A stretch of 64,000 nt of DNA from Parablautia sp. Marseille-Q6255 (GTDB lineage: Bacteria; Bacillota; Clostridia; Lachnospirales; Lachnospiraceae), in assembly GCF_951230155.1 (NCBI RefSeq), contig NZ_CATNVD010000015.1, positions 62,001 to 126,000 on the forward strand, read 5' to 3'. The position numbers and the translations under genes are program-made. The first letter of the stretch is position 1; the number at the start of each line of letters is the position of its first letter. The notes below the pieces were generated by a model. The model ran no database searches. It saw only the letters and a program-made list of their open reading frames with translations, and was not told the DNA's origin. Shown here piece by piece: positions 56,667 through 64,000 of the stretch.

Positions 56667-58541
56667 TTATGGCTGCTTTTTCTTATGAATATTGCGGATC
56701 GTTTTCTTTTTTGCAGGCGCTTTGCGATTGCCGCCTGCGCGCGTTTTCGTACGCGGACGGATCAGACAGGATGGTCCAAATCCGATCAGATCCTTTCGCC
56801 CTGTCTCGCAGAGTGCCTCCATTACCAGATGATAGTTTTCCGGTTTTCTGTACTGGATCAGTGCCCGCTGCATCGCCTTGCGGTGCGGGTTCTTTTCTAC
56901 ATATACCGCCTTCATTGTCCTCGGATCAAGACCTGTGTAGTACATGCAGGTAGAGATCGTAGACGGAGTCGGATAAAAGTCCTGTACCTGCTCCGGCATA
57001 TAGCCAAGCCCCTTTAAATAGCATGCAAGCTCTACGGCTTCCTTCATCGTGCATCCCGGATGAGAAGACATCAGATACGGAACCAGGTACTGCTTCATTC
57101 CACAGGCTTCGTTCATCTGCCGGTACTTTTTTGTAAAGCTTTCATAGACGCGGTGCTCCGGCTTTCCCATCATCAGCAGGACCGGATCGGCAACGTGCTC
57201 CGGAGCCACTTTGAGCTGACCGCTGATATGATATTTTACGAGTTCCTCAAAAAAGGTATCAGATTTATCACAGAGCAGATAATCAAAACGGATGCCGGAC
57301 CGGATAAATACCTTTTTTACTCCCGGCAGGACACGAAGCTTACGAAGCAGCGCCACATAATCACTGTGATCGACGCGCAGGTTCCGGCATGGCTTTGGAA
57401 ACAGGCACTGCCGGTTCCGGCATACTCCGTGCGTGAGCTGCTTTTCGCAGGAGGGCTGACGGAAGTTCGCGGTAGGTCCGCCTACATCGTGGATGTATCC
57501 CTTAAAATCCGGCTCACCTGTCATCTCCTGTGCCTCTTTTAAGATCGACTCATGGCTGCGTGTCTGTATGATCCGTCCCTGATGAAAGGTCAGAGCACAG
57601 AAATTGCAGCCGCCAAAGCAGCCGCGGTTGCTGACAAGGCTGAACTTCACCTCTTCGATCGCCGGTATGCCGCCAGATGCCTCATACATAGGATGGTAGG
57701 TCCGGCAGTACGGCAGATCATAGATATCATCCATCTCCTGCGTAGTCAGCGGTTTTGCAGGCGGATTCTGGACAACGTATACCGTATGATAGGGCTCCAC
57801 CAGACGTTTTCCGGAAAAAGGATCTGTATTGCAGTACTGCGTATAAAAGCTCTGCGCGTATTTTTTCTTATCCCGGCAGAGCTCCTCATAATCCGGCAGC
57901 AGCTCATAATCATAGACATTTTCCAGGTGCTTTGTCTTATAGCAGGTCCCGTCAACAAACGTAATATCTGAGACGTTCATGCCGACACGAAGTGCGTCTG
58001 CGATCTCCACGATCGAGCGCTCTCCCATCCCGTAAGAGATCAGATCTGCTCCGCAGTCCATCAGCACAGACCGCTTCAGGGAATCTGACCAGTAATCGTA
58101 ATGAGCCAGACGCCTCAGACTCGCTTCTATCCCGCCCACAATGATCGGCACATCTTTATAAGCCTGACGGATCAGATTGCAGTAGACGACTGCCGCGTAA
58201 TCCGGACGGTGCCCCATCTGGCCGCCGGGCGTATAGGCATCCTTTTGACGGCGCTTTTTCGAGACAGAGTAATGGTTTACCATAGAATCCATATTCCCCG
58301 CCGTCACTAAAAAGCCAAGCCTGGGGCGTCCGAGCGCCTGCACACTTCGTACATCCCTCCAGTCGGGCTGTGGGATCATGCCGACCGTATATCCGTGTGC
58401 CTCCAGCAGACGGCTGATGATCGCATGTCCAAATGAGGGATGATCCACATAGGCATCCCCTGTCACATAAACAAAATCCAGCTGTTCTATCTTCTGTTCT
58501 TCTAATTCCTGTCTGGTCACAGGAAGAAATTTTCTATTCAT
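56667..58541 (-). CDS. YgiQ-family radical SAM protein
   Basis: 624 residues. N-terminal B12-like region (QLDFVYVTGDAYVDHPSFGHAIISRLLEAHGY), radical SAM motif GCFGGCNFC, a C-terminal part with HPGCTMKEAVELACYLK and the ending typical of the family. The biochemical role of YgiQ proteins is not established. It overlaps the HAD phosphatase gene by 4 bases (ATGA). Confidence 0.93.
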   Translation of the reverse strand: MNRKFLPVTRQELEEQKIEQLDFVYVTGDAYVDHPSFGHAIISRLLEAHGYTVGMIPQPDWRDVRSVQALGRPRLGFLVTAGNMDSMVNHYSVSKKRRQKDAYTPGGQMGHRPDYAAVVYCNLIRQAYKDVPIIVGGIEASLRRLAHYDYWSDSLKRSVLMDCGADLISYGMGERSIVEIADALRVGMNVSDITFVDGTCYKTKHLENVYDYELLPDYEELCRDKKKYAQSFYTQYCNTDPFSGKRLVEPYHTVYVVQNPPAKPLTTQEMDDIYDLPYCRTYHPMYEASGGIPAIEEVKFSLVSNRGCFGGCNFCALTFHQGRIIQTRSHESILKEAQEMTGEPDFKGYIHDVGGPTANFRQPSCEKQLTHGVCRNRQCLFPKPCRNLRVDHSDYVALLRKLRVLPGVKKVFIRSGIRFDYLLCDKSDTFFEELVKYHISGQLKVAPEHVADPVLLMMGKPEHRVYESFTKKYRQMNEACGMKQYLVPYLMSSHPGCTMKEAVELACYLKGLGYMPEQVQDFYPTPSTISTCMYYTGLDPRTMKAVYVEKNPHRKAMQRALIQYRKPENYHLVMEALCETGRKDLIGFGPSCLIRPRTKTRAGGNRKAPAKKKTIRNIHKKKQP

Positions 58542-59206
58542 GAAAGCTCCTCATAGGTCTGATCCTGAATGTCATCGTAGGATCTGATATAATAATCTGC
58601 CAGACTCCGGATCTGCGCCAGCTGATCCTTCGCATCGTCATCTTCCACTGCGCACACCTTCATCCCGGCAGCTTTTCCGGCAAGGATCCCCATCGGCACG
58701 TCCTCAAATACAAGAGTCTCCTGAGGCGTTACCCCAAGAGTCCTGGCCGCACTCAGATAGATGTCGGGAGCGGGCTTGCCCTTTGCGACCTCACAGGCGG
58801 TCAGGATGCAGTCAAAATCCTGTACGATACCGTTTGACCGGAGACTGGCAAGGATCAGCTCCCGGCTGTTGCTGCTTGCGATCGCAGTCCGTATCCCCCG
58901 CTGTCTGAGCATTTTTAAAAAAGCTGCTGCGCCCGGCTTTGGCAAAACCTCATGCGCGTATTTATCATAGGCCATGCGGTTCCATTCTTTTTTTATTTCC
59001 TCGAGCGAATCACGGATACCGAAGCGCTCTTTAAAATACGCGGCTGTCTCCGTAAAGCTCATTCCTTCAATCTCTTTTTGCAATCCGTCCGGCACGTCGT
59101 ATCCATAACGTCCGAGATATTCAATGTCAATGTCCTTCCATACCCACATGGAATCCATCAGTGTTCCATCAAGGTCAAAAATCACTGCTTTTTTATGTGC
59201 TAACAT
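58538..59206 (-). CDS. HAD-family phosphatase, beta-phosphoglucomutase-like
   Basis: 222 residues with HAD motif I FDLDGTLMDS (Asp nucleophile), motif II in AIASSNS, motif III Lys in KGKPAPDIYL and motif IV VFEDVPMG. Such enzymes hydrolyse small sugar or nucleotide phosphates; substrate not predictable. It overlaps the upstream rRNA pseudouridine synthase gene by 7 bases. Confidence 0.88.
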   Translation of the reverse strand: MLAHKKAVIFDLDGTLMDSMWVWKDIDIEYLGRYGYDVPDGLQKEIEGMSFTETAAYFKERFGIRDSLEEIKKEWNRMAYDKYAHEVLPKPGAAAFLKMLRQRGIRTAIASSNSRELILASLRSNGIVQDFDCILTACEVAKGKPAPDIYLSAARTLGVTPQETLVFEDVPMGILAGKAAGMKVCAVEDDDAKDQLAQIRSLADYYIRSYDDIQDQTYEELS

Positions 59207-59958
59207 AGCTTCCCCTTATCTGCTGTCTCTTTGCCAGGTGATACAAGAATGCCGCGCTCTTCTGCTGAAAGTGCCCTCCATTCTCCCGGCGCGAGTGACG
59301 GATCCAGACAGATCCCTGCCATTGCGGTCCGTTTCAGATAAAGAACCGTATGGCCGCATGCGGCAAACATCCGTTTTACCTGATGAAAGCGTCCCTCATA
59401 GATGGTCACCTCAGCCTCTGAAGTCTCACCGACCGACAGAATGCGCAGTTTCGCCGGAAGCGTCAGGTTTTTCTCACCGATGTCGATCCCCCTGGCAAAA
59501 GCATCTGCGTCTGCCAAAGAAAGCATTCCCCGGACGCGGACAAAATACGTTTTGGCTACGTGATGCTTCGGCGAGAGCATCCGATGTGCCAGATCTCCGT
59601 CATTGATCACAAGCAGGAGTCCCTCTGTGTCAATATCAAGCCTTCCCACCGGAAACAGTTCCTTTTTTCTGTCATGGGAAATATAATCCATAACTGTCCT
59701 GTGTCTGGTATCCTCTGTCGCTGTCACGCAGCCTGCAGGCTTGTGGAACATAAGGGCGACAAAGGGCTCGTAGGCAAGGCGGCGTCCATGGCAGGTCACC
59801 GTATCGCAGAGCGTATGGATTTTTGTTTCTGCCCGCTTTTCGGGTATCCCGTTGACCATCACCGCCCCGCTTTTTAAGATTTTTTTTACTTCACTGCGCG
59901 TGCCGACCCCTGCTGATGCAAGGAATCTGTCCAGACGCATGCTGTCGTTATCTGCCAA
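59200..59958 (-). CDS. RsuA/RluB/RluE-family pseudouridine synthase
   Basis: 252 residues: S4 domain (RLDRFLASAGVGTRSEVKKILKSGAVMVNG) and a catalytic domain with Asp in PVGRLDIDTEGLLLVINDG, then FHQVKRMFAACGHTV. The start is a TTG that directly follows the relQ stop; GAGGAG lies within the relQ end at a suitable distance, while the first ATG is 18 bases later and poorly placed. Confidence 0.92.
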   Translation of the reverse strand: MADNDSMRLDRFLASAGVGTRSEVKKILKSGAVMVNGIPEKRAETKIHTLCDTVTCHGRRLAYEPFVALMFHKPAGCVTATEDTRHRTVMDYISHDRKKELFPVGRLDIDTEGLLLVINDGDLAHRMLSPKHHVAKTYFVRVRGMLSLADADAFARGIDIGEKNLTLPAKLRILSVGETSEAEVTIYEGRFHQVKRMFAACGHTVLYLKRTAMAGICLDPSLAPGEWRALSAEERGILVSPGKETADKGKLC

Positions 59959-60774
59959 TTAAAGCTCCTCCATACTGACTGACTGTACCCGGTATCCTTC
60001 TGCAATGCTGTCAAGCTCTCTGCTAAAGCGTTTGAGCTGATCCAGATCATTTCCCTCATAGATCCGGTAAAACTCATCCTGGATCTTAAGCACCTCCCGC
60101 TCATTTGCCGTTCCGTAAAGATTCTGTATATTATTTAAAATATCGGAGACAATTCTTGAATGGAGCTGGAAAGAATTCTGTACGTCCATGATCTCGCTTC
60201 TGACGTACGACATCTCATTATCCAGCACGATGATCGCATTTGCTGCGTTCATCAGCTTTTCGCGGATATGATCCGGTATGTTCTTTTTGTATTTGTATTG
60301 CAGGGAATGCTCGATCGTTGACCAGAAATTCATGGCCAGCGTGCGGATCTGTATCTCCACCTTTATTTTCCGGCTGCCGTGCAGTCCCTGTACTTCATAA
60401 TCTACAATGATATGGTAACTGCGGTATCCGCTGTCTTTCATATGGTTGATGTAATCCCGCTCACTGACGATCTCCATATCTGTCCTGTGCCGGATGATCT
60501 CCACCACCTTGCGTATGTCCTCTACAAACTGACAGATAATGCGGATACCTGCAATATCAACAAACTGCTCCTCGATCTGATCGACCGGTATGTTTTTCTT
60601 CTGTGCTTTATCCAAAATACTGGCAACGGTCTTTACCCGCCCCGATACCTGCTCAATCGGAGAATAGAGTCCCTGACTTCTGTGCTCATAAATCAGATGC
60701 TCAAATTTGACGATAAGCTCCTTTACTGCCAGATCATATGGTGTCAATATCTCGCGCCATAACTGTACTTCCAT
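59959..60774 (-). CDS. relQ: Small alarmone synthetase RelQ
   Basis: 271 residues of the SAS-type RelA synthetase domain without a hydrolase: SRVKTVASILDK-like loop (GRVKTVASILDKAQKK), DIAGIRIICQF, SERDYINHMKDSGYRSYHIIV and VEIQIRTLAMNFWSTIEHSLQYK. It makes (p)ppGpp from GTP or GDP and ATP, slowing growth in stress. It is the first gene of a minus-strand run to recU with its own promoter. Confidence 0.92.
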   Translation of the reverse strand: MEVQLWREILTPYDLAVKELIVKFEHLIYEHRSQGLYSPIEQVSGRVKTVASILDKAQKKNIPVDQIEEQFVDIAGIRIICQFVEDIRKVVEIIRHRTDMEIVSERDYINHMKDSGYRSYHIIVDYEVQGLHGSRKIKVEIQIRTLAMNFWSTIEHSLQYKYKKNIPDHIREKLMNAANAIIVLDNEMSYVRSEIMDVQNSFQLHSRIVSDILNNIQNLYGTANEREVLKIQDEFYRIYEGNDLDQLKRFSRELDSIAEGYRVQSVSMEEL

Positions 60775-60864
60775 AATAACCTCCCGCGATGTCTGTTATA
60801 CCAGGATCGCTGCATTTGCTGCTGAGAAAACACACAGTTTACTACTGCAAATCTGCATTTTCTT

Positions 60865-60893
60865 ATTCTAACATATCCCAGAACAACTTGCAA
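60865..60893 (-). promoter_or_regulatory. Promoter of the relQ-rsuA-ygiQ-recU run
   Basis: TTGCAA (60893-60888), 17 bases, TAGAAT (60870-60865) on the minus strand. The promoter lies inside the 3' end of the peptidase gene; the TAG of the -10 box is also that gene's stop codon. Confidence 0.65.
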
Positions 60894-61770
60894 TGACACC
60901 TTTTGTCGTACGGTGGCGCATCGCAGCGGATTCCCCGGCAGAACGCCTCGAAAGCTCCAGATAACGCAACACCCAGTAGGGATTTATGCTGAGTTCCTCC
61001 TGCTGTGCCGTCCTGATATAGATTCCCAGATGCAGATGCACATCAAATTTTCCGCGTGTTCCTGCCGGACCGTATCCGGTATCTCCCATCGTGCCAAGCT
61101 CCATACCGGCGCGCACCTCATCTCCAATGTGGAAATCACGGCTGTAGGAATCCAGATGCGCATAATAATAGTAGCCCCCTGAAGGACTGCGTATTCCAAT
61201 CCGAAAGCCGCCTTTTGGCAACCATCCGATCTGCTCCACCTGTCCGTCTGTCATGCTGACGATCCGGTAATGGCCGGAAAGATTTTCCGGAGGCATCAGA
61301 TCTGTTCCTTCATGCCCTCGTTTTCCACCATAATTGCGCTCGAACATCCAGCTGTTCTCATACCGGATCCCTTCTGCCTGTACTGGGAAGTACCTGACGT
61401 CATCCCAGATTGCCGCATATGCGGCGCGTACTCTTTCGTAGCTTTCTCTGCCGTCTGCCTGCAGAAGGCGTTTCCATTTTATAAAATCAGATGCCCGCCA
61501 CGTCCGCAGATCGGGGACAGATCGGATGCCCTGACGTGCGCAGATGACAGTCATCAGATCAGAAAGCTCCATGCCGGTCTGTCTTCTAAGCGCTTCCAGA
61601 TCAGCCAGACTGCGTTTTGACAGACGCATCGCCCGGAAACCGTCCTCCTGCATATCCAGCCGCAGAAGCCTGCGAGACGCTTCCTTCTGGCAGATCACGG
61701 AAGAAAACTGTGCGATCACCAGAAACAGAAAAAAGAGAAAAAACAGTGTATGTAAAACCCTGCGTTTCAT
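60868..61770 (-). CDS. M23-family peptidase, LytM-like
   Basis: 300 residues from the ATG at 61770, preceded by GGAG at 6-base spacing. A membrane helix (about residues 6-24) anchors it outside the cell. The C-terminal half has the zinc site HEGTDL and HLHLG and the beta-rich core, so it may cut peptidoglycan or a coat protein. The tyrosine-rich YYYYAHL is typical of the group. Alternatively it may be a degenerate activator, but the zinc residues look complete. Confidence 0.88.
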   Translation of the reverse strand: MKRRVLHTLFFLFFLFLVIAQFSSVICQKEASRRLLRLDMQEDGFRAMRLSKRSLADLEALRRQTGMELSDLMTVICARQGIRSVPDLRTWRASDFIKWKRLLQADGRESYERVRAAYAAIWDDVRYFPVQAEGIRYENSWMFERNYGGKRGHEGTDLMPPENLSGHYRIVSMTDGQVEQIGWLPKGGFRIGIRSPSGGYYYYAHLDSYSRDFHIGDEVRAGMELGTMGDTGYGPAGTRGKFDVHLHLGIYIRTAQQEELSINPYWVLRYLELSRRSAGESAAMRHRTTKGVIASCSGIC

Positions 61771-61890
61771 TTGCCGCTCCAAAAAAATCTTCTCTTCAAA
61801 ATATATCCGCAGACAGGCAGAAATAGAATCCCGTCATAATGCTCCCGTTAAAAACATAGATTGCAGTGACAGCCCCTGCGGAGGACAGCT

Positions 61891-62880
61891 ATGCCGAAAC
61901 ATAAAAAATATATCCGTTTGCTTCTTTTTTCTCTGATCTTTTTGTATCTGCTGTTGTTCCCTGCTCCGGCCTTATCCGGTGCGCGCGATGGCCTTCTCCT
62001 GTGGTACCGCAATGTACTTCCCGTACTGTTTCCATTTATGCTGTTAAGCGGCGCTATGCTGCGTCTTGGAGTAGTAAACTGCCTGCCGTCCTTTCTCCAA
62101 AGACTGTCCGGGCGGCTGTTTCACTGCTCGCAGGAGGGAAGCTTTGCTGTGCTTACCGGCTTTCTCTGCGGCCTTCCTATGGGAGCAAAGGTGACTGCCG
62201 ATCTGTTTCATTCGCAAAAGATCAGCCGTGTCTCGGCAAGGCATCTGACAGGCTTTGTCAATAATTTAAGTCCGGTCTTTCTTCTCTCTTTTCTGAGTGC
62301 GCAGCAGCTGCAAAATCCGCAGCTTGGCGTATGGTTTCTTCTGGATGTCCTGGGAGCTGCGCTGATCTATGGGATCCTTACCGCTCCCGCCTCAGAAAAA
62401 CAGCCGAAGAACCTTTGCAGCAACGGTGCTTCTGATAGACAGACTCCTGCGCAGCCCGATGACCGGCGTGCAGATGACGTCCCGCCGCTGTTTGACCTTA
62501 TCGACCATGTGATCTGTGATGCCGTGCAAAGCATTGTAAAGCTTGGCGTGTGCATCATGGTATTTTCGATGGCAGGCAGTGCGCTGGCATTTTTCTGGAG
62601 AGATACCGGACTTTTTCCGCTTCTGGTAAGAGCCAGCATCGAGGTGACAGGCGGGATCGCTCTGATCTGTGAAAGCTCTCTCGCTCTGTCATGGAAATAT
62701 GTACTGCTGTGCGGGATATGCGCCTTCGGCGGCTGGTCCGCGATCGCGCAGACTGCGGCCATAGCGGGCTTTGATAAAGATCTGGCGAAATACTATATAA
62801 AAAGCAGGGTAATGATTACCCTGCTCTCACTTCTGCTGTCTGTATGTACTTTATGCTTCTTCCTGCGTGGACTCCTCTGA
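61891..62880 (+). CDS. ylbJ: Sporulation integral membrane protein YlbJ-like
   Basis: 329 residues with about eight membrane helices and the nucleoside-recognition-like (Gate) pattern: NVLPVLFPFMLLSGAML, GFLCGLPMGAKV, NNLSPVFLLSF and FGGWSAIAQTAAI. GGAGG lies 10 bases before the ATG. Bacillus YlbJ is needed for sporulation, and ylbJ and coaD (ylbI) are neighbours there as here. The last 30 bases overlap tail to tail with the coiled-coil gene. Confidence 0.85.
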   Translation: MPKHKKYIRLLLFSLIFLYLLLFPAPALSGARDGLLLWYRNVLPVLFPFMLLSGAMLRLGVVNCLPSFLQRLSGRLFHCSQEGSFAVLTGFLCGLPMGAKVTADLFHSQKISRVSARHLTGFVNNLSPVFLLSFLSAQQLQNPQLGVWFLLDVLGAALIYGILTAPASEKQPKNLCSNGASDRQTPAQPDDRRADDVPPLFDLIDHVICDAVQSIVKLGVCIMVFSMAGSALAFFWRDTGLFPLLVRASIEVTGGIALICESSLALSWKYVLLCGICAFGGWSAIAQTAAIAGFDKDLAKYYIKSRVMITLLSLLLSVCTLCFFLRGLL

Positions 62881-63447
62881 GAATTCCGGAGCATAGCTGG
62901 ACGGAGCTGCCTGCGGAGAAAGCTCAGATCTGTTTTTGCTGACGATATCGTAGCAGGACTGGATCGAATTGATGAAATTATTGTATTTGGAGCCTGCGGC
63001 ATCGATCGTGTGGCTCATGATCTTTTCCAGATTCTCCAGCATCTCATCTGTGTAGCGGATCGCATTCATGCGGATGCTGTTGGAGTCCTCGGTAGCCTTG
63101 TCCATGATCTCCTGCGCCTGCGCGTTCGTCTGCTCGATCAGCTGATTGGACTGCTGCAGCGCCACCTGCATCACTTCGCTCTCGCTGACGATCTTCTGTG
63201 CCTGTGCCTGCGCCTCTGCAATGATGTTGTCTGCCTTCGTCTGAGCGTCCTCAAGGATCGCATCCTTATTGCTGATGATCTTCTGATAACGCTTGATCTC
63301 GTCCGGTGTCTTCATCCGCAGTTCGCGAAGGAGTTCCTCCAGCTCTTCTTTATTTACCACGATCTTTGTAGAAGAAAGCGGCTGAAATTTACAGCTGTCA
63401 ATAAATTCTTCGATTTCTTCAATGATCTGCTCAATCCTGCTGCTCAT
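62851..63447 (-). CDS. Coiled-coil protein, DivIVA/V-ATPase-subunit-like
   Basis: 198 residues, mostly a long heptad-patterned helix (about residues 35-160), with strongly Ala/Gln/Glu-rich repeats (AEAQAQAQKIVSESEV). It resembles short DivIVA-like or vacuolar-ATPase-subunit-like proteins of clostridia, probably scaffolding at the membrane or septum. It follows coaD by 27 bases, so is likely co-transcribed. The C-terminus is low-complexity. Confidence 0.65.
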   Translation of the reverse strand: MSSRIEQIIEEIEEFIDSCKFQPLSSTKIVVNKEELEELLRELRMKTPDEIKRYQKIISNKDAILEDAQTKADNIIAEAQAQAQKIVSESEVMQVALQQSNQLIEQTNAQAQEIMDKATEDSNSIRMNAIRYTDEMLENLEKIMSHTIDAAGSKYNNFINSIQSCYDIVSKNRSELSPQAAPSSYAPEFSEESTQEEA

Positions 63448-63474
63448 AATATTCTCTCCTTACCCTTTCATTAT

Positions 63475-63981
63475 TTATACTTCTGATCTGTTCCCCCTGG
63501 TTTTCAGTGAAATCTTATCGTAAACGCGCTCTGCAACCGGAGCCGGTACAAAACCGGAAATATCTCCGCCATAGCAGGCAACCTCCTTGACGATCGTAGA
63601 ACTGATGTATGCGTATTTAAGCTCAGTCGTAAAAAACAGCGTATCTACATTTCGGTCGATACTGCGGTTGGTCTGAGCCATCTGAAGCTCATACTCAAAA
63701 TCTGTGACTGCCCGCAGCCCGCGCACCAGAAAGGATGCGTTGCATTTTCTGACAAACTCAACCGATAAACCGGAAAATGCTTCAATCCGGACATTCGGAA
63801 TATGTACCGTAACATCCTTTAACATATTAACACGTTCTTCAACAGAAAACAACGGGGTTTTTTCATTATTATTCAGAACGCCCACGATCAGTTCATCCAC
63901 GATCGCAGCCGCCCGCTCAATGATGTCGAGATGTCCTTTTGTCACCGGGTCAAAGCTGCCCGGATAGACTGCACGTTTCAT
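63475..63981 (-). CDS. coaD: Phosphopantetheine adenylyltransferase
   Basis: 168 residues. The nucleotidyltransferase motif is [15 protein letters not shown] at the N-terminus; [21 protein letters not shown] and [15 protein letters not shown] complete the family pattern. It makes dephospho-CoA. AGGAGAACAT precedes the ATG. The next gene upstream lies outside the window; rsmD often precedes coaD, but that cannot be seen. Confidence 0.95.
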   Translation of the reverse strand: MKRAVYPGSFDPVTKGHLDIIERAAAIVDELIVGVLNNNEKTPLFSVEERVNMLKDVTVHIPNVRIEAFSGLSVEFVRKCNASFLVRGLRAVTDFEYELQMAQTNRSIDRNVDTLFFTTELKYAYISSTIVKEVACYGGDISGFVPAPVAERVYDKISLKTRGNRSEV

Positions 63982-64000
63982 ATGTTCTCCTGTTCCTGCA

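Overview
The window looks like chromosome of a Gram-positive, probably spore-forming gut Clostridium of the Lachnospiraceae type. The evidence is a sporulation membrane protein of the YlbJ type next to coaD, a Trp T-box, DapL instead of the succinylase route, short HisG plus HisZ, a type III glutamine synthetase, RelQ, RecU, and Bce-like and Agr-like two-component systems. I do not name a species. No rRNA, tRNA or CRISPR array was seen.

Layout. (1) 1-7,200 is AT-rich accessory or scarred DNA: a ParM-like filament ATPase cut by the window edge, a 48-residue membrane peptide, an unknown 185-residue protein and a macrodomain protein, ending beside a truncated B12-binding radical SAM gene. Then follow an HxlR regulator divergent from two tandem radical SAM paralogues, and a rearranged ABC-transporter/kinase locus. 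(2) 7,530-11,600 holds an AgrC/AgrA-like pair, remnants of a sigma/anti-sigma pair and two unknown proteins. (3) 11,777-33,678 is the core of interest: nearly every gene uses, makes or moves glutamine nitrogen. On the minus strand are glnA3-asnB and then pyrG-glmS-purF-carA-carB-dapL. On the plus strand, after a Trp T-box and trpB2, come a three-piece glutamate synthase, a short type I-like glutamine synthetase and an ANTAR antiterminator. Three promoters here (glnA3, pyrG, glutamate synthase) share a consensus -35/-10 with 17-base spacing, and the RNA appears to begin about 6 bases before a common GCAAAGGCG hairpin. This suggests a shared attenuation system for glutamine metabolism, with the ANTAR protein as the obvious candidate regulator. 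(4) 33,828-47,366 has two two-component/ABC export modules. The first is Bce-like. The second has twin 794-residue permeases and a 19-base sequence repeated exactly in the promoters of its regulator and of its ABC genes. (5) 47,562-54,450 holds an SH3-domain lipoprotein and the histidine operon hisZ-G-D-B-IE, in which HisIE carries a degenerate HisF-like domain. (6) 54,447-63,981 is housekeeping: relQ, two pseudouridine synthases, a HAD phosphatase, a YgiQ-like radical SAM protein, recU, an M23 peptidase, ylbJ, a coiled-coil protein and coaD.

Functional links: region 3 joins glutamine synthesis (two synthetase families), glutamate synthesis and the main glutamine-consuming amidotransferases (asparagine, CTP, glucosamine-6-phosphate, phosphoribosylamine, carbamoyl phosphate). 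The clustering is by shared chemistry more than by end product. All promoter, terminator and leader calls are by eye from the sequence; no search or folding program was run.
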